Of a stretch of 64,000 nucleotides of DNA, positions 43,884 through 53,005 are shown one piece after another (within the stretch, counting starts at the first letter, position 1; each line of letters opens with the position of its first letter). Below the pieces are notes generated by a model that was given only the letters and a program-made list of their open reading frames with translations, was not told the DNA's origin and made no database searches. This stretch comes from CBDESN01 sp965242495 (GTDB lineage: Bacteria > Pseudomonadota > Alphaproteobacteria > MPNO01), in NCBI GenBank assembly GCA_965242495.1, contig OZ251446.1, positions 3,038,001 to 3,102,000 on the forward strand. The letters are read 5' to 3'. A program made the position numbers and the translations under genes.

Positions 43884-44117
43884 CGCCGCCCGCAGGCGCA
43901 GTCCGACGGCCGCCTTCGAGGCCCGCGGCCGCCAAGTCCGCAAGCGGCTCGACGGGCCGCTCCCGGAGGCCCGCTTGGCGTTTCATACGTATCGAACCCG
44001 GACGCCGGCTTGACAGCTGCCCGCCGGTCGGCCGACGATGCGTGAAGCCCGCGCCGGGAGCCTGCCGACAAGGCCGCCCGACGTGAGTTGGTCGCCACGA
44101 CGCCGGGGTTGCGCAGG

Positions 44118-44564
44118 ATGGAGCCAAGCGCGGAAATGAGCCTGATCGTCGCCATCGTCTCGGCCGCCGCGTCGGTAATCAGCGCCGTCGCCGCTTCCGT
44201 CGCCGCCGTCGGCATCTGGCGCGGCATCGGCGCCATGGTGCGATCCAACGACGACCGCGCCGAGCAGCATCGCGAGGCCATGCAGCTGCAGCGCGAAGCC
44301 GAGGACAAGCGTCATGCCGAAGCCATGCAGCTGCAGCGTGAAACCATCCAGCTGCAGCGCGAGGCCATGCAGCAACAGCGCGAAGCGATGCAGCAGCAGC
44401 GCGAAGCCGAGGACAAGCGCCATTCCGAAGCCATGCAGCAACAGCGCGAGGCCATGCAGCAGCAGCGCGAATCCGACGACAAGCGCCATTCCGAGACCAT
44501 GACGGCGCTTCAGGAACTGATACGCCGCACCGCGCCGCCTGCGGCCGCAACCGAACGGGGCTGA
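44118..44564 (+). CDS. Array 2 unit 3: membrane-anchored coiled-coil protein
   Basis: 148 residues, with two 15-residue QREAEDKRH modules as in unit 1 but one fewer 7-residue module. Here the first coil residues read AEQHREAMQL instead of AEQQREAMQL. Confidence 0.7.
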   Translation: MEPSAEMSLIVAIVSAAASVISAVAASVAAVGIWRGIGAMVRSNDDRAEQHREAMQLQREAEDKRHAEAMQLQRETIQLQREAMQQQREAMQQQREAEDKRHSEAMQQQREAMQQQRESDDKRHSETMTALQELIRRTAPPAAATERG

Positions 44565-44798
44565 CGCCGCCCGCAGGCGCAGTCCGACGGCCGCCTTCGA
44601 GGCCCACGGCCGCCAAGTCCGCAAGCGGCTCGACGGGCCGCTCCCGGAGGCCCGCCCGGCGCCTCATACGTATCGAACCCCGACGCTGGCTTGACAGCCG
44701 CCCGCCGGTCGGCCGACGATGCGCGCAGCCCGCGCCGGGAGCCTGCCGACAAGGCCGCCCGCCGCGGCCCGACCTTCACGGCGCCGGGGTTGCGCAAG

Positions 44799-45179
44799 AT
44801 GGATCCAAGCGCGGAAATGAGCCTGATCGTCGCCATCGTCTCGGCCGCCGCGTCGGTGATCAGCGCGGTCGCCGCTTCCGTCGCCGCGGTCGGCATCTGG
44901 CGCGGCATCCGCGCCATGGTGCGATCCAACGACGACCGCGCCGAACAGCAACGCGAGGCCATGCAGCTGCAGCGCGAAGCCGAGGACAAGCGTCATGCCG
45001 AAGCCATGCAGCTGCAGCGTGAAACCATCCAGCTGCAGCGCGAGGCTATGCAGCAACAGCGCGAAGCGATGCAGCAGCAGCGCGAAGCCGACGACAACCG
45101 CCATTCCGAGACCATGACGGCGCTTCAGGAACTGATACGCCGCACCGCGCCGCCCGCGGCCGCAACCGAACGGGGCTGA
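44799..45179 (+). CDS. Array 2 unit 4: membrane-anchored coiled-coil protein (short)
   Basis: 126 residues, the shortest copy, 14 residues (two 7-residue modules) shorter than units 2 and 5. The signature reads VGIWRGIRAMVRSN, with Arg as in array 1 (VGIWHGIRAMVRAN), strengthening the link between the two families. It starts MDPSAEM. Confidence 0.7.
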   Translation: MDPSAEMSLIVAIVSAAASVISAVAASVAAVGIWRGIRAMVRSNDDRAEQQREAMQLQREAEDKRHAEAMQLQRETIQLQREAMQQQREAMQQQREADDNRHSETMTALQELIRRTAPPAAATERG

Positions 45180-45413
45180 CGCCGCCCGCAAGCGCAGTCC
45201 GACGGACGCCTTCGAGGCCCGCGGCCGCCAAGTCCGCAAGCGGCTCGACGGGCCACTCCCGGAGACCCGCTTGGCGTTTCATACGTATCGAACCCGGACG
45301 CCGGCTTGACAGCCGCCCGCCGGTCGGCCGACGATGCGTGAAGCCCGCGCCGGGAGCCTGCCGACAAGGCCGCCCGCCGCGGCCCGACCTTCACGACGCC
45401 GGGGTTGCGCAGG

Positions 45414-45836
45414 ATGGATCCAAGCGCGGAAATGAGCCTGATCGTCGCCATCGTTTCGGCCGCCGCATCGGTGATCAGCGCGGTCGCCGCCTCCGTCGCC
45501 GCGGTCGGCATCTGGCGCGGCATCGGCGCCATGGTGCGATCCAACGACGACCGCGCCGAACAGCAGCGCGAGGCCATGCAGCTGCAGCGCGAAGCCGAGG
45601 ACAAGCGCCATGCCGAAGCCATGCAGATGCAGCGTGAAACCATCCAGCTGCAACGCGAGGCCATGCAGCAACAGCGCGAGGCCATGCAGCAACAGCACGA
45701 AGCCATGCAGCAACAGCGCGAAGCGATGCAGCAGCAGCGCGAAGCCGACGACAACCGCCATTCCGAGACCATGACGGCGCTTCAGGAACTGATACGCCGC
45801 ACCGCGCCGCCCGCGGCCGCAACCGAACGGGGCTGA
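45414..45836 (+). CDS. Array 2 unit 5: membrane-anchored coiled-coil protein
   Basis: 140 residues, with a coil nearly identical to unit 2 (same QHEAMQQ variant), so these two may be exchange partners. It starts MDPSAEM as in unit 4. After it the repeated spacer is cut short and the amidase gene follows. Confidence 0.7.
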   Translation: MDPSAEMSLIVAIVSAAASVISAVAASVAAVGIWRGIGAMVRSNDDRAEQQREAMQLQREAEDKRHAEAMQMQRETIQLQREAMQQQREAMQQQHEAMQQQREAMQQQREADDNRHSETMTALQELIRRTAPPAAATERG

Positions 45837-45977
45837 CGCCGCCCGCAGGCGCAGTCCGACGGCCGTCTTCGAGGCCCGCGGCCGCCAGGGGCCGCAAGCG
45901 GCTCGACGCGGCGCTCCCGGAGGCCCATGCGGGGTCTCGTATGCGGTGAACCCGGACACGCGCGGGGAGGGACCTCC

Positions 45978-47378
45978 ATGTCCGACGAACTCGCTTACAT
46001 GTCGGCGACCGGGCTGCTGGCGGGCTATCGCGCCAAGCGGATCTCGCCGGTGGATGCGGCGCGCGCCGCGCTCGACCGCATCGAGGCGTTCGAGCCCCGG
46101 CTCAACGCCTTCTGCTACCGGGCGGAGCCGGAGGAAGCGCTCGCCGCGGCCCGGGCGTCCGCCGGGCGCTGGGCGCGGGGCGCGCCGATGGGCGCGCTCG
46201 ACGGCGTGCCGATCACGGTCAAGGACACGATCCTGGCCAAGGGCTGGCCCACGCTGCGCGGCTCCCGCACCGTCGATCCCGCGCCCACGCCCGAAGACTC
46301 GCCCATCACGGCCCGCGCGCGCGAACAGGGCGCGGTGATCCTGGGCAAGACGACCACCCCCGAATTCGGCTGGAAGGTGGTGACCGACAGCCCGTTGTCG
46401 GGCGTCACGCGCAACCCGTGGGATACGGCGCTCACGCCGGGCGGCTCGAGCGGCGGGTCGGCGGCGGCCCTGGCCGCGGGCATCGGCCATCTGTCGCTGG
46501 GGACCGACGCCGGCGGCTCGACCCGCATTCCGGCCGCCTTCTGCGGGCTGGTCGGGTTCAAGGCGACCGCCGGCCGCATCCCCAGCTATCCGCCCAGCCC
46601 GGCGGGAAGCCTGGCGCATCACTGCCCGCTGACCCGGAGCGTCGCCGACGCCGCGCTGCTGACCAACGTGGCGGCGCAGCCGGACAGCCGCGACTGGCTG
46701 TCGCTGCCGCCCGACGGCGTGGACCATCGCGACCGGTTGGCGGAGGGCGTGGGCGGTTGCCGCATCGCCTACAGCCCGACGCTGGGCTATGCCCGGGTGG
46801 ACGCCGAAGTCGCCTCCCTGGCCCGCCGCGCCGCCGATGCGTTCGCCGGGCTCGGCGCCGAGGTCGAGACGGTCGAGGCGCCGTTCGACGATCCGACCCA
46901 CAGCTTCGTCACCCATTTCTTCGTCGGCATCGGCCATGCGATGCGCGGCCTTCCGCCCGACAAGAAGGCGCTGCTCGATCCCGGACTCGCCGCGGTCGTG
47001 GACAAGGGCGCGGCGGTCCCGCTGGCCGAATACTGCGCGGCGATCGAGGCGCGGACGGCGCTGGGCGGCGCCGCCCGGCGGCTGCACGACCGGTTCGACC
47101 TGCTGCTGACGCCTTCCGTCGCCGTACCGCCGTTCGCGGCCGGCCGGCTGACGCCCGAGGGGATGGCGGAGGACGACTGGACCTGCTGGACGCCCTTCAC
47201 CTACCCGTTCAACCTCACCGGGCAGCCGGCGATATCGGTCCCCTGCGGGTTCACCGCGGCCGGCCTGCCGGTCGGGCTCCAGATCGTCGGCGCGATGCAT
47301 GCCGACGCGCTGGTGTTGCGCGCGGCGCGCGCCTACGAGGCCGCCCGCCCGCCGGACTCCCGCCGCCCGCCGCTATAG
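45978..47378 (+). CDS. Amidase (amidase-signature family)
   Basis: 466 residues. The Ser-cisSer-Lys triad is visible as K82 (PITVKDT), S157 (PGGSSGGS) and nucleophile S181 (GTDAGGSTRIPA). The family hydrolyses C-N amide bonds in many substrates; GatA is also in this family, but no gatB/gatC neighbours are present. I chose the ATG at 45978 because GGGGAGGG precedes it; the longer frame upstream is the end of the array spacer. Confidence 0.88.
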   Translation: MSDELAYMSATGLLAGYRAKRISPVDAARAALDRIEAFEPRLNAFCYRAEPEEALAAARASAGRWARGAPMGALDGVPITVKDTILAKGWPTLRGSRTVDPAPTPEDSPITARAREQGAVILGKTTTPEFGWKVVTDSPLSGVTRNPWDTALTPGGSSGGSAAALAAGIGHLSLGTDAGGSTRIPAAFCGLVGFKATAGRIPSYPPSPAGSLAHHCPLTRSVADAALLTNVAAQPDSRDWLSLPPDGVDHRDRLAEGVGGCRIAYSPTLGYARVDAEVASLARRAADAFAGLGAEVETVEAPFDDPTHSFVTHFFVGIGHAMRGLPPDKKALLDPGLAAVVDKGAAVPLAEYCAAIEARTALGGAARRLHDRFDLLLTPSVAVPPFAAGRLTPEGMAEDDWTCWTPFTYPFNLTGQPAISVPCGFTAAGLPVGLQIVGAMHADALVLRAARAYEAARPPDSRRPPL

Positions 47379-47398
47379 GCGCCGGTCAGCCGGCGGGG

Positions 47399-48088
47399 TT
47401 ACGCCATCGCGTAGCCCTGTTCGTAATGCAGGTAGATGCCGTCGAAATAGAGCCAGCGGATGCGGGCGCTCTCGCGCGCCCACTGGATCGCCTCGCGCTG
47501 CATGTCGGGAGTCGCGCAATGGCGCTCCAACAGGTCGAACCCGCGCCCGCCATGCTCGACGTCGACCTCGGCGTGGAGCCAGAAATGCTTGATCTCCGCT
47601 TCGGGAAATCCGTAGACGTCGCGCAGCGCCGGCAGCAACTTGCCGTACAGCATCGGCGATTGGGATTCCGTCCCGATGCGGAGCGCGGCGACGCCGCAAT
47701 ACCAGGGCTGCTCCCTGGCGGTCTGGATCAGCCAGTTGCGCCATAGCCGGGTGGTCGGCAGCCCCTCGCCCCGTTTGACCTGCTCGACGTCGGCGCCGTT
47801 GAACTCGGCGAAGCGCAGCACGATGTCCATATGCGGGTCGTCGGGGTCGTTCTCCTCGCGGAAGTTGGCGAGTTCCAGCTCCACCATGTCGGGCGGCCCC
47901 TTGGCGCACAGGTAGAACAGCGCCTCGTTCATCCGATGCACCCAATGCCAATGCTCGATCGCCCAGCCCATCATGGCGTTGCGGCCGAGCTCGCCCCTGG
48001 CCCATTTCTCGGTCATGGGGTGGTTGGCGCAATGGCGCTCCAGCACCGCGTCTTCGAGCGCCTTGCGAAACGCGCCGTCGCCCGTCAT
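47399..48088 (-). CDS. PqqC/TenA-like iron-containing redox enzyme family protein
   Basis: 229 residues, all-helical. The pattern EHWHWVHRMNEALFYLC and EIKHFWLHAEVDVEHGGRG puts Glu and His residues in the positions used for the di-iron or cofactor pocket of heme-oxygenase-like-fold enzymes. No pqq genes are nearby, so PQQ synthesis is unlikely. The ATG at 48088 is chosen because longer frames run into the repeat region. Confidence 0.7.
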   Translation of the reverse strand: MTGDGAFRKALEDAVLERHCANHPMTEKWARGELGRNAMMGWAIEHWHWVHRMNEALFYLCAKGPPDMVELELANFREENDPDDPHMDIVLRFAEFNGADVEQVKRGEGLPTTRLWRNWLIQTAREQPWYCGVAALRIGTESQSPMLYGKLLPALRDVYGFPEAEIKHFWLHAEVDVEHGGRGFDLLERHCATPDMQREAIQWARESARIRWLYFDGIYLHYEQGYAMA

Positions 48089-48182
48089 CGGCGAAGCCTC
48101 CCGTCCCGGACCGGCGGCGAGTATAGGCGCCGCGCCCGCGCCCGCCAACCGCCGGTTCGGGTTCGCATATGAGCGTCGGTTT

Positions 48183-48690
48183 GAGAAATCGGGTCCCGCT
48201 GGGGCGCGACCGCCCTGGATTCCCGCTTTCGAGCATGTGAAGAAATCCCAAGACGTCCGCGTGGGCGTCGGTTCAGCCGACCGAGCGCGCAGAATCCCCG
48301 GGCGCGTGGGAATGACGAGGGAGGCCTGTGACGACGGCCCGAGGGAGGCCGTCGCGGCCCCCCCTTCGTCATTCCCGCGAAAGCGGGAATCCATATTCGT
48401 ATCCCGTTTCTCGCTTCCGTGGGGACGAAGGGCCTGTGACGGCGGCCCGAGGCGGACGCCAAGGACCCGTCCTTTCCCGTCCTGGATTCCCGCTTTCGCG
48501 GGAATGACGGAGGGGGCTGTGACGACGGTCCGAGGGAGGCCATCGGCTCGAGGCGGATACGCCGCGGGTTTCTTCACACGCTCTTTCGCGGGGGCGGGCT
48601 CCACGCGCCCGGGGATTTCGCGCGCTTGGTCGGCTGAACCGACGCCCACGCGGACGTCTTGGGATCTCTTCGCCGCGGCGCCGGGCGGCG
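48183..48690. repeat. Repeat-rich intergenic region with a 70-bp inverted repeat pair
   Basis: Two 70-base inverted copies (48241-48310 and 48601-48670, 66 positions equal) begin AAGAAATCCCAAGACGTCCG. Between them are two 20-base palindromes (48371-48390 and 48486-48505) with the usual CCAGGAC-type flanks. CTTTCG at 48227-48232 and 48583-48588 borders ends AGCATGTGAAGAAA and TTTCTTCACACGCT, so an element related to the one at 33.5 kb may be nested here. No gene is supported in 48089-48710. Confidence 0.75.
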
Positions 48691-48710
48691 CCGGGGCGGG
48701 AAAGGCAGGA

Positions 48711-50909
48711 TCAGTCCGTCCGATACGGGCTCTGCACGACCTCCGAGTCGCGGTCTTCGCCGGTCGGCGGCGTCGGCCGGTAATGCGCCGGGGCCGCCCC
48801 GCCGTCCCGCCGCCGCGCCTGCGCCTGGGCCGGCGTCTCCACCCGCTTCTTCGCCGCCAGGCCCGCCTTGCGGTCGAGCGGGACCGGGCCGGGCGCGTCC
48901 GGCGGCGGCATCATGTCGGCGTGGTAATAGGCGATCTTCTGCTTGCCGGGATCGACCTTGCGGCCGGGGTCGATGTCGCGCCGGTTGGTCGCCTTGGCGG
49001 CGACGGCTACGCCGTCGACGATCTCGTGGTCGAACCACCACTTCTTGACCGGGTTGCGCCGGCCGTTGCCGAGACGGTCGTCGAGCCAGGCGGCGACCGG
49101 TACCATCAGCGGCTTGAGCCACATCGCGTTCACCCCGAGCCAGCTGGCGGCGCGGGTCAGCAGCGGGCCGTCGGCGTCGACCACCTTGTTGAGCGGGCAG
49201 GTCTTCATGCAGCGGCCGCAGGCCGAGCCGCGCGAGTTGGTGAGCCGGTAACGGGTGCAGCGCTCGACGTCGGGCTTCCAGATCTCGTAGCCGTTGAACA
49301 TCACCTTGTCGCCGAACGGGATCGCGTCGCACGGACATTCCCGCGCGCATTTGAGGCAGTTGTTGCAGAAATACTGGAGGCCGAAATCGATCGGCCGGTC
49401 GACCGCCAGCGGCATGTCGGTGGTCAGCACGACGGTCTTCAGCCGCGGTCCGATGAACGGGTTGAGGATCAGCTCGCCGATCCGGCTCAACTCGCCGAGG
49501 CCGGCCCACAGGACGAGCGGGATGTGGAGCACGTCGCTGTCGGCGTTGGTCTGCGCGCGCGCGGGAAAGCCGATGCGCCGCAGCGTCTCGGCCATGACGC
49601 CGGCGATCTCCGCCCCGCGCAGATACGCGCGCATGGACTGCGCGCCCGATATCCAGTCGTCGCCGCTCGCCCCCTCCATGGTCTCGAACCCCTGGTCGAT
49701 CAGCATCACCACCGCGTAGCGGTGATAGGGCTCGATCGGCGCGCCGTCCTCCTTGTGGGAGTACCAGGCGTAGCGCGGGATCTCGCAGACGCCGGTCATG
49801 TCGGCGCCGAGGAAATAGGAGAGCGACTTGATCGCCCGCGCGTTGGCCGCCGGGTCGCGGTAGCCGGAGGCGTCGACCGCGGCGACTTCGCCGTCCTGAT
49901 ACGGGACCATCGCCCGGATGACGCCCAGCTGGCTCCGCGACATCGGGTGCTTGAACGAGAAGCGCCGCCGTTCGCGCTGGCTCTTCTCGCCCAGATCGCC
50001 CTGGAGGGCGCGTTCGAAGAAGTTGGCGCGCTTGGGCACGCGCGGCACCTCTTCGTCGTTGATCGCCGTCGTCGGTCGGGCGACCCGCTTCACCGTCTCC
50101 ATCGGGTAGCGGCCGGCGTCCGACCGGCGCCGGGCGCGCCGGTTGCGTTCGCGGCCCGACTGCGCGCCGGCCCGCCCCCACCAATAGCCGAGCCCCTTGG
50201 CCCGGCGAAGCGCCGCGGGCGCCAGCGGCCGGTCGATGGCGGCGGCGTAGTCGGTGGCGACGACCGCGAGCGAGAAACGCCGGCCCAGATACGGGTTGGC
50301 GACGGCCTCGCCGTCGCGGACCGCGAGGCCCGCGAGGACCGCCATGCGCTCCAGGTCGAGCTTGCGGTCAGCGTTGGAATGGACGCGCGCGGACCATCCC
50401 ATCTCGCGGACGTGGCCGGCGACGAGGCCGGCGATCTCGGCCGCCCGCATGTCGGAGGCGAGGGCCGCCGCCGGGCGGATCCAGCCATGCGCGAGGTTGT
50501 CCGTCTCGGGGATGCGGCCATGCTCGACCAGGACGACCACCGCGTGGTCGTGCGCGTCGGCTTCGACCCCGGCGAGCCAGGCGTTTTCGGGGATGCGGCA
50601 GACGCCGACCTGGCTTGCGTCCATGAAATAGGCGGCGCCCTTGAGATCGACCGCCCGGCGGCCGAGATCGTCGGGGACCGGCGCCTTGCCCGGGGCCGGG
50701 TCGCCGGTGACGAACCCGGCGTAGATGCGGTCGTACAGCGCGATCGCCTGGGTCAGCGCGCCGTCGTCGGCGACGGGCGGGCGCTCCCGGTCCGCGCGCC
50801 GCGGCCGGGCGCCTTCGGCCGCGGCGACCGCCTCGTCGCGCGGCAGGGCCTCGAGCGGAAACGGGCCGAAATGGAACGGCCGGTTCTTCGATCTGGGATA
50901 GACGATCAT
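48711..50909 (-). CDS. Reductive dehalogenase-like corrinoid Fe-S protein
   Basis: 732 residues without Tat signal or membrane helix, so probably cytoplasmic. Two ferredoxin-type clusters lie at C515-C525 (CNNCLKCARECP) and C564-C571 (CGRCMKTCP). The corrinoid-binding-type domain occurs twice: about residues 85-235 (YFMDASQVGVCRIPENAW) and 360-505 (YFLGADMTGVCEIPRYAW). This tandem layout is known in the NpRdhA-type catabolic reductive dehalogenases; the C-terminal copy should hold the active site. No rdhB anchor gene is present. It lies four bases after the polysaccharide deacetylase-like gene and is co-transcribed with it. Halogenated aromatics are the family's known substrates. Confidence 0.8.
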   Translation of the reverse strand: MIVYPRSKNRPFHFGPFPLEALPRDEAVAAAEGARPRRADRERPPVADDGALTQAIALYDRIYAGFVTGDPAPGKAPVPDDLGRRAVDLKGAAYFMDASQVGVCRIPENAWLAGVEADAHDHAVVVLVEHGRIPETDNLAHGWIRPAAALASDMRAAEIAGLVAGHVREMGWSARVHSNADRKLDLERMAVLAGLAVRDGEAVANPYLGRRFSLAVVATDYAAAIDRPLAPAALRRAKGLGYWWGRAGAQSGRERNRRARRRSDAGRYPMETVKRVARPTTAINDEEVPRVPKRANFFERALQGDLGEKSQRERRRFSFKHPMSRSQLGVIRAMVPYQDGEVAAVDASGYRDPAANARAIKSLSYFLGADMTGVCEIPRYAWYSHKEDGAPIEPYHRYAVVMLIDQGFETMEGASGDDWISGAQSMRAYLRGAEIAGVMAETLRRIGFPARAQTNADSDVLHIPLVLWAGLGELSRIGELILNPFIGPRLKTVVLTTDMPLAVDRPIDFGLQYFCNNCLKCARECPCDAIPFGDKVMFNGYEIWKPDVERCTRYRLTNSRGSACGRCMKTCPLNKVVDADGPLLTRAASWLGVNAMWLKPLMVPVAAWLDDRLGNGRRNPVKKWWFDHEIVDGVAVAAKATNRRDIDPGRKVDPGKQKIAYYHADMMPPPDAPGPVPLDRKAGLAAKKRVETPAQAQARRRDGGAAPAHYRPTPPTGEDRDSEVVQSPYRTD

Positions 50910-50913
50910 CGGG

Positions 50914-51798
50914 TCATCCGCCTTTTGCTTGCGGGCGTTGGGACAGGTACCAGTCCAGAATCCGCTCGCCGGTCCAGAACGTCACGTCGTCGAAGCCGGC
51001 GATCCGCTCCAGCGTCTCGCGGAAGTAGCGCAGCCGATGCGGCGCGCCCATGATGTAGGGGTGGACGACGAGGGCCATGACCCGCGCCGACTCCCGCGAA
51101 TCGGCGTAGAGCTGATCGAACTGGTCGGCGGCGCGCCGGCGGTATTCGCGCGCCGGGTGGTGCTGGATCAGCATCATCGCCACGTCGTTGCATTCCTGCG
51201 TGTAGGGGATGTTGACGAGCGGACCCGAACGGGTCCGGAGCGTCACCGGCTGATCGTCCAACACCCAGTCGCAGACATAGGCGTAGCCCTCCTCGACCAG
51301 GAGATCGGGCGTCTCCCAGGTCTCCGTGAGGCCGGGGCCGAGCCAGCCGCGCGGCCGCCGGCCGGCGAAGGCCGCGATGGCCTCGCTCGTCCGCCGGACG
51401 TCGAGGCGTTCGTCCTCGACCGACTGCATGTTCCGCTGGGTGTAGCCGTGGGCCAGGAACTCCCAGCCGCGCTCGAGGGCGGCGCGCGCGATCGGCTCGT
51501 AAGACCCGAGCGCGACGCCGTTGACGGCCAGCACCGCGGGGATCGAGAACTCGTCCAGCACCTCCAGCATGCGCCAGAAGCCGACGCGGTTGCCGTATTC
51601 GTGCCAAGCCCAGTTCGGGACGTCGGGAAGGGGGGCGCCGCCGGCGGGCGGCGTCAGCACCGTGCGCGGCATGGCGGCGCGCGGGTCCCATTCCTCGACG
51701 TTGACGATCACCCAGACGACCATCCGCGCCCCGTCCGGCAGCGTCAGCGGCGCCCGGCCGGCGATGGGGTCGTAGGGAATCCGTTCGGTCGGCAGCAT
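50914..51798 (-). CDS. Polysaccharide deacetylase family protein (PuuE/PgdA-like)
   Basis: 294 residues, NodB-type fold: VVWVIVNVEEWDP at the metal-site strand, NYG-like HEYGNRVGFWRMLEVLDEF, LAHGYTQRN and HPYIMGAPHRL. The subgroup with VNxEEW and HGYxQRN includes cytoplasmic amide hydrolases (PuuE allantoinase-type) as well as peptidoglycan deacetylases. The absence of a signal peptide favours the former. I chose the ATG at 51798 (MLPTERIPYDP); longer frames start inside the divergent ridA promoter. The stop is four bases before the RdhA-like start. Confidence 0.78.
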   Translation of the reverse strand: MLPTERIPYDPIAGRAPLTLPDGARMVVWVIVNVEEWDPRAAMPRTVLTPPAGGAPLPDVPNWAWHEYGNRVGFWRMLEVLDEFSIPAVLAVNGVALGSYEPIARAALERGWEFLAHGYTQRNMQSVEDERLDVRRTSEAIAAFAGRRPRGWLGPGLTETWETPDLLVEEGYAYVCDWVLDDQPVTLRTRSGPLVNIPYTQECNDVAMMLIQHHPAREYRRRAADQFDQLYADSRESARVMALVVHPYIMGAPHRLRYFRETLERIAGFDDVTFWTGERILDWYLSQRPQAKGG

Positions 51799-51970
51799 TT
51801 CCGTTGCGGCTCCCCTTCGCGCGCGCGGGGCGCGACGCGTCACACGTGAAACAACCCGCCCTTCGCACGGCTCCCCTTCCGCGCGCAGGACGCGGCCTTG
51901 CGCGGCCGCGTCGGACCATATCGGAACGCGGCGCCGCCCGGCAACGGCGGAGGGCCGCGGCGCTTCGCCG

Positions 51971-51998
51971 TTGCCGGGCGGGGCGGGCCGCCTATGAT
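51971..51998 (+). promoter_or_regulatory. Probable promoter of the RidA gene
   Basis: TTGCCG at 51971-51976, a 16-base spacer and TATGAT at 51993-51998, about 45 bases before the ATG. Confidence 0.55.
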
Positions 51999-52042
51999 CT
52001 CCCGGTCGCGACGACGCGCAACCGACGACCAGGGAGGTCACG

Positions 52043-52438
52043 ATGCAGAACCGGGTCATGAACCCCGAAACCATCGCCGCGCCGATCGGCGCCTATTCGC
52101 ATGCGGTCGAGGTCCCCGAGGGCTCGCGAGTCATGTTCATCGCCGGGCAGGTGGGGATCGACAGGGACGGCGACGTCCCCGCCGACTTCCGCAGCCAGGC
52201 GAAGAACGCCTGGGACAACCTGATGCGCATCCTGGAGCACAACGGGATGCGCATGAAGGACGTGGTGAAGATCAACCACTTCCTCACCGACGCCGCGGAC
52301 CTGCCGGCCTATAACGAGGTCCGCAGCGAGTTCCTGGGCGAGGAGCGGCCGTCGTCGACGCTGTTGATCGTCGCCGGGCTCGCCCGGCCCGAACTGCGGG
52401 TCGAGGTCGAGATGATCGCCGCGGTCTCGCGCGACTGA
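52043..52438 (+). CDS. RidA family protein (enamine/imine deaminase)
   Basis: 131 residues. IGAYSHAVEVPEGSRVMFIAGQ and the C-terminal ARPELRVEVEMIAAV match the RidA (YjgF/YER057c) family, with the conserved C-terminal Arg and Glu that bind the substrate carboxylate. It hydrolyses reactive enamine/imine intermediates. GGGAGGTCACG precedes the ATG. Confidence 0.88.
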   Translation: MQNRVMNPETIAAPIGAYSHAVEVPEGSRVMFIAGQVGIDRDGDVPADFRSQAKNAWDNLMRILEHNGMRMKDVVKINHFLTDAADLPAYNEVRSEFLGEERPSSTLLIVAGLARPELRVEVEMIAAVSRD

Positions 52439-52540
52439 CCGCGGCGTCGGCGGCGTCCGCCGGGGCCGCTTGCCGCCCCGCCTTCGCGCGCCGATACTGC
52501 GTTCCGACTTCGCCGACCGACCTCGAACGGGAGAACGCCG

Positions 52541-53005
52541 ATGGTCGCCGCAAGGCCAAAGCATATCGTGCAGCAGCGGGTCGTCGGGGCGTGCCCGACC
52601 CATTCGCGGACCGACATATCGGTGCGCGACGTGGCCAGCGTCATCGACGAGCCGCGCGAGCGCGACGGCACCAATGCCGGCCCGACGCCGACCGAGACGA
52701 TGGTCGCCTCGTTGATCGGCTGCACCAACGTCATCAGCCACAAGATCGCCCGCAAATACGGCGTCGTCTTCGAGTCGATGTCGGTCGCCGCGGAGGCGTC
52801 CTTCGACCGGCGCGGGGCCATGCTCGAACGCGAGATCGACCTGCCCTTCCCGAAGGTGACGCTCAACATCGACGTGACGACGAGCGCGTCCGACGCCGAG
52901 CTCGCGAAGGTGCGCCGGGAACTTCCGATGTACTGCCCGGTGTCGAAGGTGTTCCGGGCCGCCGGCGCCGAGGTGGAGGAGGTCTGGACCGTCAACCGGG
53001 GCTAA
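52541..53005 (+). CDS. OsmC family protein
   Basis: 154 residues with the two redox cysteines C61 (IGCTNV) and C132 (YCPVSK) of the OsmC/Ohr fold, which reduces organic peroxides in characterised members. PTPTETMVASLIGC is typical. It lies 102 bases after ridA. The TAA stop overlaps the convergent phoU stop by three bases. Confidence 0.85.
   Translation: MVAARPKHIVQQRVVGACPTHSRTDISVRDVASVIDEPRERDGTNAGPTPTETMVASLIGCTNVISHKIARKYGVVFESMSVAAEASFDRRGAMLEREIDLPFPKVTLNIDVTTSASDAELAKVRRELPMYCPVSKVFRAAGAEVEEVWTVNRG

Noticed and set aside
42609..45977. Prophage or integron origin of array 2
   Set aside because: No integrase, attC-like sites or phage genes; the spacers are promoter-like and nearly identical, consistent with tandem gene duplication.
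45978..47378. GatA subunit of tRNA-dependent amidotransferase
   Set aside because: No gatB or gatC adjacent, and the flanking sequence resembles general amidases.
47399..48088. PqqC in a PQQ synthesis cluster
   Set aside because: No pqqA, B, D or E in the neighbourhood; only the fold and pocket pattern match.
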